Below are positions 8,710 through 16,806 of a stretch of DNA of 64,000 bases, in pieces. Every line of letters begins with the position of its first letter. Position 1 is the stretch's first letter. The position numbers were made by a program, and so were the translations under genes. Source of the DNA: Rhizobium sp. AC27/96 (GTDB taxonomy: Bacteria; Pseudomonadota; Alphaproteobacteria; Rhizobiales; Rhizobiaceae); contig NZ_LXKN01000018.1 of the NCBI RefSeq assembly GCF_001692325.1, forward strand, positions 930,001-994,000, written 5' to 3'. A model generated the notes under the pieces. It searched no databases and was not told where the DNA came from. It was given only the letters and a program-made list of their open reading frames with translations.

Positions 8710-9270
8710 CTATTCCGCAGCGACCAGCGCCGCTGTCCGATGCGGAAAGAAGGCGGCGAGCTCGCCGACAACCTCGTTGATCCGGCTGGCGAGCGGCTCC
8801 GAGGAAACTTTGTAATTGGTGAAATCGCGATCCGAGGCATAGACTGCGGTCGGCAGCGTATGGGCCATGAAGAAACCGAAGAGCGGCCGCAGCTGGTGCT
8901 CCACCATCAACGCGTGGCGATCGCCGCCGCCGGTAGCGGTGATGATGATCGGCTTGGCGCGCAGCTCGTGCGGATCGATAAGGTCGATGAGATGCTTGAA
9001 GAGCCCCGGATAGGATCCCTTATAGGTCGGCGAACCGATGATCAGCGCGTCCGACGAGACGATATCGTCGATCACGCGCTTCGCCCGATCGTCGAGATCC
9101 TGGCGCGATAGCGCAAGGCCGAGCGAAGGGCCGACATCGTGCAGGTCGTGGACCTTGGCGGAGAACCCGTATCGGTCTCCCGCCAGATCCGCGACGGTCT
9201 GGACCAGTGCGTAGGTCTTCGATGGCCGGTTGAAGCTGCCGGCAATGCCGACCAGTTTAGGCGCACTCAT
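8710..9270 (-). CDS. NADPH-dependent FMN reductase family protein
   Basis: 186 residues of flavodoxin-like fold. LVGIAGSFNRPSKTYALV is the phosphate-binding loop and GSPTYKGSYPGLFKHLID the flavin-contact motif of MsuE/SsuE-like FMN reductases, which supply reduced flavin to monooxygenases. No partner monooxygenase is adjacent. ATG 9270 was selected for the AAAGGG 7 nt upstream. Confidence 0.85.
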   Translation of the reverse strand: MSAPKLVGIAGSFNRPSKTYALVQTVADLAGDRYGFSAKVHDLHDVGPSLGLALSRQDLDDRAKRVIDDIVSSDALIIGSPTYKGSYPGLFKHLIDLIDPHELRAKPIIITATGGGDRHALMVEHQLRPLFGFFMAHTLPTAVYASDRDFTNYKVSSEPLASRINEVVGELAAFFPHRTAALVAAE

Positions 9271-9542
9271 TCTCATCCCTTTCAGAACGTCGGGCATGTT
9301 TTCGATAATGCGAATATTGTCCATAAAAATGGTAGATTAAAAGAAATAGCGATCTCTCAACGCACCGAAAACGAGAAATCTCTTTCCCGCGTCGCGGCGT
9401 CTGAAATCAGCGGGCCTTCCGTTCGTCAGGCTCAAAATCCAGAGGAAACCAATCGCAACAGGTCATTTCCTGTGGGAAAACTGCAAACTTCATCCGTCCA
9501 ACACATGATGCCGGTGCACATGTGGCAGTAGTCCCCACGCAT

Positions 9543-9676
9543 CCCGACCCTGATAGTGGATCGGGTTTACCCGGCGTAGCCTTACGCATCCGGGTATCGC
9601 AAAAGCGAATGGAGACAGTCCATTGGGTTCGCCCGTGGCAGCCTTCCAGAACAGCAACATCAGGACCTGGAGGTCT
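9543..9676 (+). ncRNA. Highly structured 5' leader upstream of betaine-type binding protein (unclassified)
   Basis: Five hairpins follow almost without gaps: CCCGA/TCGGG (9543-9565), TACCCGG/CCGGGTA (9568-9596) with an inner CGTA/TACG stem, TCGC-AAAA-GCGA (9597-9608), ATGGA/TCCAT (9609-9623), and GGG-TTCG-CCC (9625-9634). Finally GACC-TGGA-GGTC (about 9664-9675) places the AGGAGG-like ribosome site inside a small hairpin just before ATG 9680. The arrangement looks like a cis-regulatory RNA. It does not match any riboswitch consensus I can recall (cobalamin, TPP, glycine, SAM, guanidine, ZTP). Classification is inference only. Confidence 0.45.
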
Positions 9677-9679
9677 TAA

Positions 9680-10675
9680 ATGAAGAAGCATATCGCTGCC
9701 GCCTTATTCGCCGCAGCACTCTATACCTTTGCCGGCGCCGCACATGCCGATTGCGGCTCGGTATCGATCGCCGAAATGAACTGGGCGTCGGCGGGCGTCG
9801 CGGCAAATGTCGACAAGATCATCCTCCAGGAAGGTTATGGCTGCTCGGTAGAACTCGTCACCGGCGATACCTTGCCGACCTTCACCTCGATGAACGAGAA
9901 GGGACAGCCCGACATCGCTCCCGAGCTTTGGATCAATGCAGTCCGCACGCCTCTGGATCAGGCCGTCTCCGAAGGGCGTTTGGTCATCGCCGCCGGCATT
10001 CTCTCCGAAGGCGGCCAGGACGGCTGGTGGATTCCGAAATTCCTCGCCGACGCACATCCCGATATCAAGACCGTTCAACAGGCCCTGGAACATCCCGAAC
10101 TCTTCCCCGCGTCGGACGACCCGAAAAAGGGCGTCATCTACAATTGTCCGCCCGGCTGGCAGTGCCAGGCATCGCTCGGCAATCTCTTCAAGGCGCTCGA
10201 TGGAGAGAAGAAGGGGTTTGAAATCGTCGAGACCGGCTCCGCTGCAGCCCTTGACGGCACGATCGCCAACGCCTTCGAAAGGAAGACCGGCTGGCTCGGC
10301 TATTACTGGTCGCCGACATCAATCCTCGGCAAGTACCCGATGGTTCGCCTCTCCTTCGGCGTACCCCATGACAAGGCCGAATGGGATGCCTGCACATCCG
10401 TCATCGACTGCGCCAATCCGAAGGTCAACTCCTATCCCGTCTCGGAAGTCTACACCGTCGTCACCAAGAAATTCGCCGAAAAGGCCGGGGTTGCGATGGA
10501 CTATCTGAAGAAGCGGAAATGGGCCAACGACACGGTGAACAGCCTCCTTGCCTGGCAGACGGACAACCAGGGCACCAACGAAGACGCGGCCAAATATTTC
10601 CTGAAGACCCGTGAAGACATCTGGACGACCTGGGTGAGCCCGGAAATTGCCGCCAAGGTAAAGGCTTCCCTTTAA
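9680..10675 (+). CDS. Glycine betaine/proline-type ABC transporter substrate-binding protein
   Basis: 331 residues with a cleavable signal peptide (about residues 1-23, ending AGAAHA). The sequence is of the OpuAC/ProX fold: SIAEMNWASAGVAANVDKIIL, then several tryptophans (GGQDGWWIP, GYYWSPT, TTWVSPE) of the kind that form the cation-binding aromatic cage for quaternary amines. No permease or ATPase gene is adjacent, so it is an orphan binding protein that probably works with a transporter encoded elsewhere. The upstream leader is heavily folded and may control translation. Confidence 0.85.
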   Translation: MKKHIAAALFAAALYTFAGAAHADCGSVSIAEMNWASAGVAANVDKIILQEGYGCSVELVTGDTLPTFTSMNEKGQPDIAPELWINAVRTPLDQAVSEGRLVIAAGILSEGGQDGWWIPKFLADAHPDIKTVQQALEHPELFPASDDPKKGVIYNCPPGWQCQASLGNLFKALDGEKKGFEIVETGSAAALDGTIANAFERKTGWLGYYWSPTSILGKYPMVRLSFGVPHDKAEWDACTSVIDCANPKVNSYPVSEVYTVVTKKFAEKAGVAMDYLKKRKWANDTVNSLLAWQTDNQGTNEDAAKYFLKTREDIWTTWVSPEIAAKVKASL

Positions 10676-10689
10676 AAACCTCGAACATT

Positions 10690-10716
10690 GGCGACGCGAT
10701 GAACGATCGCGTCGCC
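10690..10716 (+). terminator. Perfect 11-bp hairpin after the binding-protein gene
   Basis: GGCGACGCGAT pairs perfectly with ATCGCGTCGCC around GAACG, 15 bp past the stop codon. No T-run follows, so it may act as an mRNA 3'-end stabiliser or weak terminator. Confidence 0.6.
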
Positions 10717-10885
10717 AGCCCCCGCGCCGTGCTTCTGCAAACCCCAATCCCCTCTCGAATGGTGTGATGAAAAAACTTGTTCCAGGGGGTGGCAAAAAAA
10801 TAAAGCACGCTATGTAACGCATATAAGCGGAGAGAGATATTAAGTCGGTGGAGGAGACAGCCCGGCACAAAGGAAGAGGTTTGCG

Positions 10886-12325
10886 ATGCCCAATTCAGTT
10901 TTGAATGCCCTAGGCCAGCCACTCTACTATAGCGACACCTCGACGGGGTTCTTCTCAGCGACCGGTTCAGGCCCGACGCTCTACGGCACCAGCGGCAATG
11001 ACTCCATGTGGGGCGACAGCTCCGTCAACGTGACCATGGTGGGCGGTACCGGCGACGATATCTACTACCTCTATTCGAGCCTCAATCACGCCTACGAAGC
11101 CCCCAATGCCGGTGTCGATACCATCAACACCTGGATGGACTATACCCTCCCCGAAAATTTCGAAAATCTCACAGTGACCGGCAACAACCGCCATGCCTAT
11201 GGCAACGATGCCGATAACATCATCACCGGCGGCAGCGGCAGCCAGACCATCGACGGCGGCGCCGGCAACGATGTGCTGACGGGCGGCGGCGGGGCCGATA
11301 CCTTCATCATCTCCAAGGGCAATGGCAGCGATCTCATCACCGATCTCAGTGATGACGACAAGGTGCGCCTCAACCAGTATGGCCTGACGTCCTTTGATCA
11401 AGTCATCAGCCATTCCAGCCAGGAAGGTGCGAATGTCCGTCTCGATCTCGGCAATGGCGAGAGCCTGGTTCTCGCCAATAAGACCGTTGCCGACCTACAC
11501 GAGGATCAATTCCAGCTCGGGCTGGACAGGTCGTCGCTGACGCAAACCTTTTCGGACGATTTCAACTCGCTCTCCCTGCATGAGGGAACACAGGGCACCT
11601 GGGATGCGAAATATTCCTGGGCGCCCGACAAGGGCAGCAGCCTGAACGACGAGCTGCAATGGTACATCAACCCGTCCTACGCGCCGACGGCATCGGCGAA
11701 CCCGTTTTCCATATCTTCCGACGGTATCCTGACCATCACGGCGAAGCCGACGCCCGACGCATTGAAGACAATCGTCGAGGGACATGACTATACATCCGGC
11801 ATTCTGACGACCTATTCCTCCTTCTCGCAGACCTATGGATATTTTGAAATGCGCGCCGAGATGCCGCATGACCAGGGCGTATGGCCTGCTTTCTGGCTGC
11901 TCCCAGAGGACGGCTCCTGGCCGCCGGAACTCGATGTCGTGGAAATGCGCGGCCAGAACCCGAATACCGTCAACGTGACTGCCCATTCGAACGCCACCGG
12001 CGAACACACGATGACGTCCATTCCCGTCGAAGTGCCAAGCACGGACGGCTTCCACAATTACGGCGTGCTCTGGGAGAAGGATCAGATCACCTGGTATTTC
12101 GACGATGTCGCCGTCGCCCATGCCGCGACGCCCGCCGACATGCACAGCCCCATGTATATGATCGTCGATCTCGCCGTCGGCGGTGTGGCGGGCACGCCGT
12201 CAAATGGGCTTCCAAACGGGTCGGAGATGAAGATCGACTACATCAAGGCCTATTCGCTGGATGACCACGCTTCACAGCTGGCAGCCTCGGCTCAAACAGC
12301 CCATACGTCGGACTGGCACATCTGA
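10886..12325 (+). CDS. RTX-repeat GH16 endo-beta-glycanase (ExsH-like)
   Basis: 479 residues without a signal peptide. Residues about 30-170 carry calcium-binding RTX nonapeptides (GTSGNDSMWGD, GGTGDD, GGAGNDVLTGGGGADTF). Residues about 225-450 form a glycosyl hydrolase family 16 domain with catalytic E348-L-D350-V-V-E353. This matches ExsH of Sinorhizobium, an exported glycanase (465 residues) that trims succinoglycan. RTX repeats imply type I secretion, and a PrsD/PrsE-like exporter converges on it. Likely role: processing the cell's own exopolysaccharide or a plant beta-glucan. Ribosome site AGAGG precedes ATG 10886. Confidence 0.88.
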   Translation: MPNSVLNALGQPLYYSDTSTGFFSATGSGPTLYGTSGNDSMWGDSSVNVTMVGGTGDDIYYLYSSLNHAYEAPNAGVDTINTWMDYTLPENFENLTVTGNNRHAYGNDADNIITGGSGSQTIDGGAGNDVLTGGGGADTFIISKGNGSDLITDLSDDDKVRLNQYGLTSFDQVISHSSQEGANVRLDLGNGESLVLANKTVADLHEDQFQLGLDRSSLTQTFSDDFNSLSLHEGTQGTWDAKYSWAPDKGSSLNDELQWYINPSYAPTASANPFSISSDGILTITAKPTPDALKTIVEGHDYTSGILTTYSSFSQTYGYFEMRAEMPHDQGVWPAFWLLPEDGSWPPELDVVEMRGQNPNTVNVTAHSNATGEHTMTSIPVEVPSTDGFHNYGVLWEKDQITWYFDDVAVAHAATPADMHSPMYMIVDLAVGGVAGTPSNGLPNGSEMKIDYIKAYSLDDHASQLAASAQTAHTSDWHI

Positions 12326-12350
12326 GATCAGGCAGTCAAATCCATGACGG

Positions 12351-12371
12351 GGGTGCCTCGCGGAGGCACCC
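12351..12371 (+). terminator. Terminator hairpin between glycanase and exporter genes
   Basis: GGGTGCCTC pairs perfectly with GAGGCACCC around GCG. It lies 25 bp past the glycanase stop and touches the stop codon of the convergent prsE-like gene, so it may serve both strands. Confidence 0.65.
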
Positions 12372-13681
12372 TAATCCTCCTTGAACGCCCGCCGGATCTG
12401 ATCGGTCATCGGCTTTGTCAGATAAGCCAGAACACTTCTCTGGCCTGTTTGCATGAAAGCTTCTGCCGGCATGCCGGGCAGCGGCGTCAATTTCCCCAAC
12501 CGATCCCACTCCTGCTTCGGCACCCTCGCCCGCACGATGTAGTAGCTCTGGCCTGAACGCTGATCCGTCGCCAGATCGGCAGAGACGGTTTCCACATGCC
12601 CGTTCAACTCTGGCGTAATCCGCTGATTGAAGGCCGGAAATCGCAGCGAGACCGGCTGTCCGACAGAAATCTGATCGATATCCTGGGGTGAAAGTTTCAG
12701 CTCGGCCACGAGCGCATCCTTGTCGGGGACGATCTGCATGACAGCTTCGGCAGGTGAAATCACGGCTCCCTCGGCGTGGATGCCCAGTTGATCAACGACA
12801 CCGGCCTGCGGCGCCCTGATGTCCACCCGCTTCAAATCATCTTCCGCAGCAACCAGACGTTCCGAATATTGTCCCGTATCACTCTCCGCCTGTCGCAGCT
12901 GATCGGAAACCTGCGAACTCTGATCGGCATCGATCTGGAGGATCTGCAGCTCGGTTTCCGCGATCTTGCCACGGGTCTGGGCGATCGACGAGACGACATT
13001 GCCGAGATCGCCGTTCAGCGAAGCGCTCTCCCTTTGCAACGAATAGACCTTGGTCGCCGAAATGATACCCTGGCTGAGCAGCCCTTCGAGACTGCCAAGC
13101 TCCTTGCCAATCAGCGCGATCTCGCTGCGTTTGCCCTGCTCCTGCGCCAGAAGTCCCTCGATCTCCTGCTGCAGCTGCTGAATTCGCTCGCGCAGCTGCG
13201 ATTTCTGGCCATTGCGCGAAGTCTGGCGGTCTTGAAAGAGCCGCCGCTCCCCTGCCAAAATGGCTCCAACGTCTTCGTTGCTGGCGGAACGAAGCAGATC
13301 GGCCGGAAAGGCGATGTCATCCTTGGCGTCACGCTCGGCGACCAGACGTGCGGTGCGGGCGGAGAGTTCATTGAGGCGCTTGCGAATGATCGCAAGATTG
13401 GCCCTGGTCTGCGTGTCGTCAAGCCGCACCAACACCTGGCCTGCATCGACATGCTCGCCGTTCTTCACGAAGATCGTCTTCGCGATGCCGCCCTTGAGGT
13501 GCTTCACCGACTTTACATAGCTGTCGACGACCAGGCTGCCGGAGGCAATCACCGCGCCGGAAATCTTCGTCGCGGCGGCAAGGCCGCCCATCACGCCGAA
13601 CAGCAGCAATATCGCGGCTACGATGAGAAGCGACAGGCGGCGTATGGCGCGTTCGGTCGAGGGCGAAGGCCTGTCGTTCAT
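12371..13681 (-). CDS. prsE: Type I secretion periplasmic adaptor, HlyD/PrsE family
   Basis: 436 residues, the length of rhizobial PrsE. One membrane segment near residues 15-40 (LSLLIVAAILLLFGVMGG), a lipoyl/barrel N part (VDSYVKSVKHLKGGIAKTIFVKNGEHVDAGQVL), a long coiled coil of alpha hairpins (about 100-270), and the C-terminal barrel. It bridges the inner-membrane ABC exporter to an outer-membrane TolC-like channel, which is not encoded here. Its start overlaps the upstream ATPase stop by 4 bp. The probable cargo is the convergent RTX glycanase. The symbol is by analogy. Confidence 0.85.
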   Translation of the reverse strand: MNDRPSPSTERAIRRLSLLIVAAILLLFGVMGGLAAATKISGAVIASGSLVVDSYVKSVKHLKGGIAKTIFVKNGEHVDAGQVLVRLDDTQTRANLAIIRKRLNELSARTARLVAERDAKDDIAFPADLLRSASNEDVGAILAGERRLFQDRQTSRNGQKSQLRERIQQLQQEIEGLLAQEQGKRSEIALIGKELGSLEGLLSQGIISATKVYSLQRESASLNGDLGNVVSSIAQTRGKIAETELQILQIDADQSSQVSDQLRQAESDTGQYSERLVAAEDDLKRVDIRAPQAGVVDQLGIHAEGAVISPAEAVMQIVPDKDALVAELKLSPQDIDQISVGQPVSLRFPAFNQRITPELNGHVETVSADLATDQRSGQSYYIVRARVPKQEWDRLGKLTPLPGMPAEAFMQTGQRSVLAYLTKPMTDQIRRAFKED

Positions 13682-15414
13682 CGTGCTTCTCCCCCGGCGA
13701 TCGCGAGTGCCGCTGACCCCGCATGCTTGGGCGGCAACCCAAGGATCTCCTTCTTCGGACCGAATGCCTGCACCTGGCCGCCGGCAACGATCATCACCGT
13801 ATCGGCGGCAGCAAGCGCGCTCGGCCTATGGGCAATGACAATGGCGATGCCGCCGCGCTCCCTCACGCCCGTCAGCGCCGCGCTCAGGCACGCTTCTCCT
13901 TCCGCATCCAAGTTGGAATTGGGCTCATCCAGCACCACCAGGAACGGATCGCCATAAAGTGCGCGCGCCAATGCGATGCGCTGCCTCTGGCCGGCCGAAA
14001 GCCGCGAGCCGCTTTCACCGATCACCGTATCGAATCCTTCGGGAAGCTTGACGATCATGTCGTAGACGCCAGCAGCCCTGGCGGCCGTTATGATTGGTTC
14101 GGGCGCCATATCCCTGGCGAAGCGGGAAATATTATCCGCGATCGACCCTTCGAGCAGACCGACATCCTGCGGCAGATAGCCGATATGCCGGCCGAGTTCA
14201 TCCGAATCCCATTGCGACAGCGCTGCCTTGTCGAGCCTGACGCTGCCGATCGCAACCGGCCAGAGGCCGGTGATCGCGCGTGCCATTGATGATTTTCCCG
14301 ATGCACTCGGGCCGATGACGCCCAGCACCGTTCCCGCCGATATCTTGAACGACACATTGCGCAGGATGAGATCGCGGCCGCCGGGAGATGCCACACTGAT
14401 GTTCTCGACGCTGAGCTCCTGCATTGGTGCCGGCAGCGTGAGCACGTGCTGCTCGACGGGTGCGACATCGATGAGTTTCGCAAGCCGCGCCCAGCCCTGA
14501 CGCGCCGCAATGAAACCCTTCCATTGCCCGATTGCAAGCTCGACGGGCGCCAGCGCCCGCGTCACAAGGATAGAGCTGGCGATGATGATGCCGCCCGTCG
14601 CCTCCTGGCGAATGACGAGGATCGCGCCGACGGCCAGCACTGCGGATTGAAGCATCATACGCGCGATCTTTGCCGTAATCGTCAGCGCGCCGACGATGGA
14701 GCCCGCGGCCGACTGATGCTTCAGATAGTCGTCATTCATGGCGACCCATTTCTCGGTCAGCCGGCCGGCAAAACCCATCGAGATCGCGGCCTCCCAGTTT
14801 CGCCGAGCAGCCTGGGCAAAACCAAGGCGCTGCGCTGAGGATTTGGCCGCCTCGAGCGCCGGCCGCCGCGACAATATTTCCGCGAGCAGGGTAATGCCGA
14901 CCAGTAAAACGGCGCCACACAGGGCGGTGACGCCGATCCAGACATGAAACAGCGAGCAGAGGATCAGATAGAACGGCACCCAGGGCAGATCGAAGAGCGC
15001 AGTCGCGCCGCTGCCGGATAAAAACGTGCGGATCTGCTCGAGATCGCGAACGGATTGCAGCCCGTCATCCGATGTCTGCTTCTGGGTCGGCAAAAACAGA
15101 AGCGAGCGGAAAACCTTTCTGTTCAAGCGCTCATCCAGAGACATGCCGATGCGCGCAAGCAACATGGAGCGCAGCAACTCCAGTGCTCCCTGGAAAAGAA
15201 ATAGCGTGGCTACGATGATGACGAGCCCCGACAGCGTCGGCAAGCTGTGGCTCGGAATGACCCGATCATAAACCTGCAGCATGAAGAAGGAGCCGGTCAG
15301 CGCCAGCACGTTGATGGCAGCACTTGCAAGCGCGATGCTGAAGAAGGCCTTGCGGAGCGACGACAGCATCAGCGAGACGAATGTCTGCGGCGGTTCTTTC
15401 GGGACGGCAAGCAT
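13678..15414 (-). CDS. prsD: Type I secretion ABC exporter ATPase/permease, PrsD family
   Basis: 578 residues. The membrane part spans about residues 20-310; the ATPase part has Walker A GPSASGKSS, signature LSAGQRQRIALARAL and Walker B LVVLDEPNSNLD. There is no N-terminal C39-like peptidase domain, as expected for exporters of RTX proteins with uncleaved C-terminal signals. It overlaps the adaptor gene (ATGA type), so the two are co-translated. Ribosome site GAGGAACG precedes ATG 15414. Function by family: exporting polysaccharide-modifying enzymes; the symbol is by analogy. Confidence 0.87.
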   Translation of the reverse strand: MLAVPKEPPQTFVSLMLSSLRKAFFSIALASAAINVLALTGSFFMLQVYDRVIPSHSLPTLSGLVIIVATLFLFQGALELLRSMLLARIGMSLDERLNRKVFRSLLFLPTQKQTSDDGLQSVRDLEQIRTFLSGSGATALFDLPWVPFYLILCSLFHVWIGVTALCGAVLLVGITLLAEILSRRPALEAAKSSAQRLGFAQAARRNWEAAISMGFAGRLTEKWVAMNDDYLKHQSAAGSIVGALTITAKIARMMLQSAVLAVGAILVIRQEATGGIIIASSILVTRALAPVELAIGQWKGFIAARQGWARLAKLIDVAPVEQHVLTLPAPMQELSVENISVASPGGRDLILRNVSFKISAGTVLGVIGPSASGKSSMARAITGLWPVAIGSVRLDKAALSQWDSDELGRHIGYLPQDVGLLEGSIADNISRFARDMAPEPIITAARAAGVYDMIVKLPEGFDTVIGESGSRLSAGQRQRIALARALYGDPFLVVLDEPNSNLDAEGEACLSAALTGVRERGGIAIVIAHRPSALAAADTVMIVAGGQVQAFGPKKEILGLPPKHAGSAALAIAGGEAR

Positions 15415-15755
15415 CTCGCTTCGTTCCTCAGCATTGGCCGTCGCATGCGGCAGGGGTTTGCGCGACGTTCGTCAGCATCGCCTCCCGCTCGGCGCCTAGA
15501 ACATGCAAAACGATCGGTGGTGCTTCCGTCACCGTTTCCGTCCTGCACCTAACCTTCGGCGATCCCACGCAATTTAGGAAGTCGAAATCTGCCCCGATTT
15601 CAGTCGAGGTGAACCCAATCTTAGCATTGGGGCCCTCGTCCATTTACGGCACAGTTGTGCCATGAGATGGAGCAGCAAGATTGGCCGGCAAGATCTGCCG
15701 CTCTTCACATTGCGATTGGCGAGCGGTTTTTCATATCCGCCCGCCATATCGACGC
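15415..15755. other. Intergenic region upstream of the prsD-like gene
   Basis: No supported gene. It contains an inverted repeat GGCACA-GT-TGTGCC at 15649-15662. A 71-codon reverse-strand frame (15428-15643) ends just before the prsD ribosome site but has no ribosome site of its own. Promoter elements for prsD should be here but none is unmistakable. Confidence 0.5.
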
Positions 15756-16529
15756 TTATTCGAACTTCTCAGTCGTATCAGCCTTGCCCTTCACCCAGTA
15801 GCCGGATGCCTTGATCCAGCTCAACGGATAGCCACGCTCTTCGACGAGATGGGCACGCAGCGCACGCGTCACCGATGCTTCGGCGGCAATCCAGACGAAG
15901 GTGCCGGGCGCGAGCTCGACCGTTCGGAGAATGGCCAGCAACGCCGACGCGTCGGTCGCTTGTGACAGGGGCCGATGAGCCCAATGAGTTTCCAGCTGCG
16001 CATCGGTCTGAAAAACCTGATGTTCGGCGCCATCCGCAACCGCGACGATCGCCGTGACGTGTGCATCGCCACCCGTCTCCTCGATGCGGCGGCCGATTGC
16101 CGGCAAAGCCGTCTCGTCGCCGATGAGCAGCCAGTTCTTGATGTCGCTGGAAACGACTGCGGACCCTCGGGGCCCGCCGATCTCGAGCTTGTCGCCGAGA
16201 CGAGCGTCGAGCGCCCATTGGGTAACCGGCCCGGCTTCATGAATGGCAAAATCGATGATGAGCGTGCGAGCGTCATTATCGTAGCGCCGAGGCGTGTAGT
16301 CGCGCCGTTCCATCTCCTCGCCTGCGCCGGCGACGAAGATCTTGATGTGATCGTCAGGCGCCAGGCTGACGAAATCGGCAAGGTCTTCGCCGGCAAGTTC
16401 AATACGCAGCATGCCCGGCGTGATCTTTTCAAGACTGGAGACGGTGAGGGAACGCCGCTTCAACTCATGACGCACGCGCTCGATCTTCGGAGCCGAGCTA
16501 TTCGGATTTGATGTTTGGGGGTTATCCAT
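15756..16529 (-). CDS. Siderophore-interacting protein (SIP/ViuB-type ferric reductase)
   Basis: 257 residues. The FAD-binding motif is ERRDYTPRRY (family pattern RxYTxR), followed by the NAD(P)H-binding part with LLIGDETALPAIGRRIE, a hallmark of SIP proteins. These cytoplasmic flavoproteins reduce ferric siderophores to free iron. ATG 16529 follows AAAGGG. A second SIP-type protein is encoded at 25312-26367, so two such reductases flank the iron locus. No neighbour on the same strand lies close upstream. Confidence 0.88.
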   Translation of the reverse strand: MDNPQTSNPNSSAPKIERVRHELKRRSLTVSSLEKITPGMLRIELAGEDLADFVSLAPDDHIKIFVAGAGEEMERRDYTPRRYDNDARTLIIDFAIHEAGPVTQWALDARLGDKLEIGGPRGSAVVSSDIKNWLLIGDETALPAIGRRIEETGGDAHVTAIVAVADGAEHQVFQTDAQLETHWAHRPLSQATDASALLAILRTVELAPGTFVWIAAEASVTRALRAHLVEERGYPLSWIKASGYWVKGKADTTEKFE

Positions 16530-16766
16530 CTGTACCCTTTCGAGGCTCTTGAACCTCGATCTGCAGGACACAGCCGCGCAGATCGAAGCCGCAAAGCCGT
16601 CCGATCATACGCGTTGAGTGACGTTAACGCTTACGTGGCCGGACATAACCAAGCCAATTGGAGCCTTCTATAAAAGAAGAATTCTCATCTCGCAACAAAA
16701 GATGATAATTTGAGACAAGATTTTATTGCGGCAAACTAATTTAGCTGCCTGATCGTCTTGTGGACA

Positions 16767-16798
16767 GGCCGGCACGGCTCTTTCGAACCGTGCCGGCC
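16767..16798 (-). terminator. Strong hairpin after htpG
   Basis: GGCCGGCACGG (16767-16777) pairs perfectly with CCGTGCCGGCC (16788-16798) around a 10-nt loop, 9 bp beyond the htpG stop on the reverse strand. There is no T-run. Confidence 0.6.
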
Positions 16799-16806
16799 CC
16801 AATCGG

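Noticed and set aside
9543..9634. Leader considered as cobalamin, TPP, glycine or guanidine riboswitch
   Set aside because: None of the conserved cores of those classes is present as far as I can tell by eye.
15428..15643. 71-codon reverse-strand frame just before prsD
   Set aside because: No ribosome site, no family, and the translation is not convincing; only its position is suggestive.
15649..15662. GGCACAGTTGTGCC considered as a sigma-54 promoter
   Set aside because: GG and GC are separated by 9 rather than 10 bases, so the spacing is wrong; kept only as an unexplained inverted repeat.
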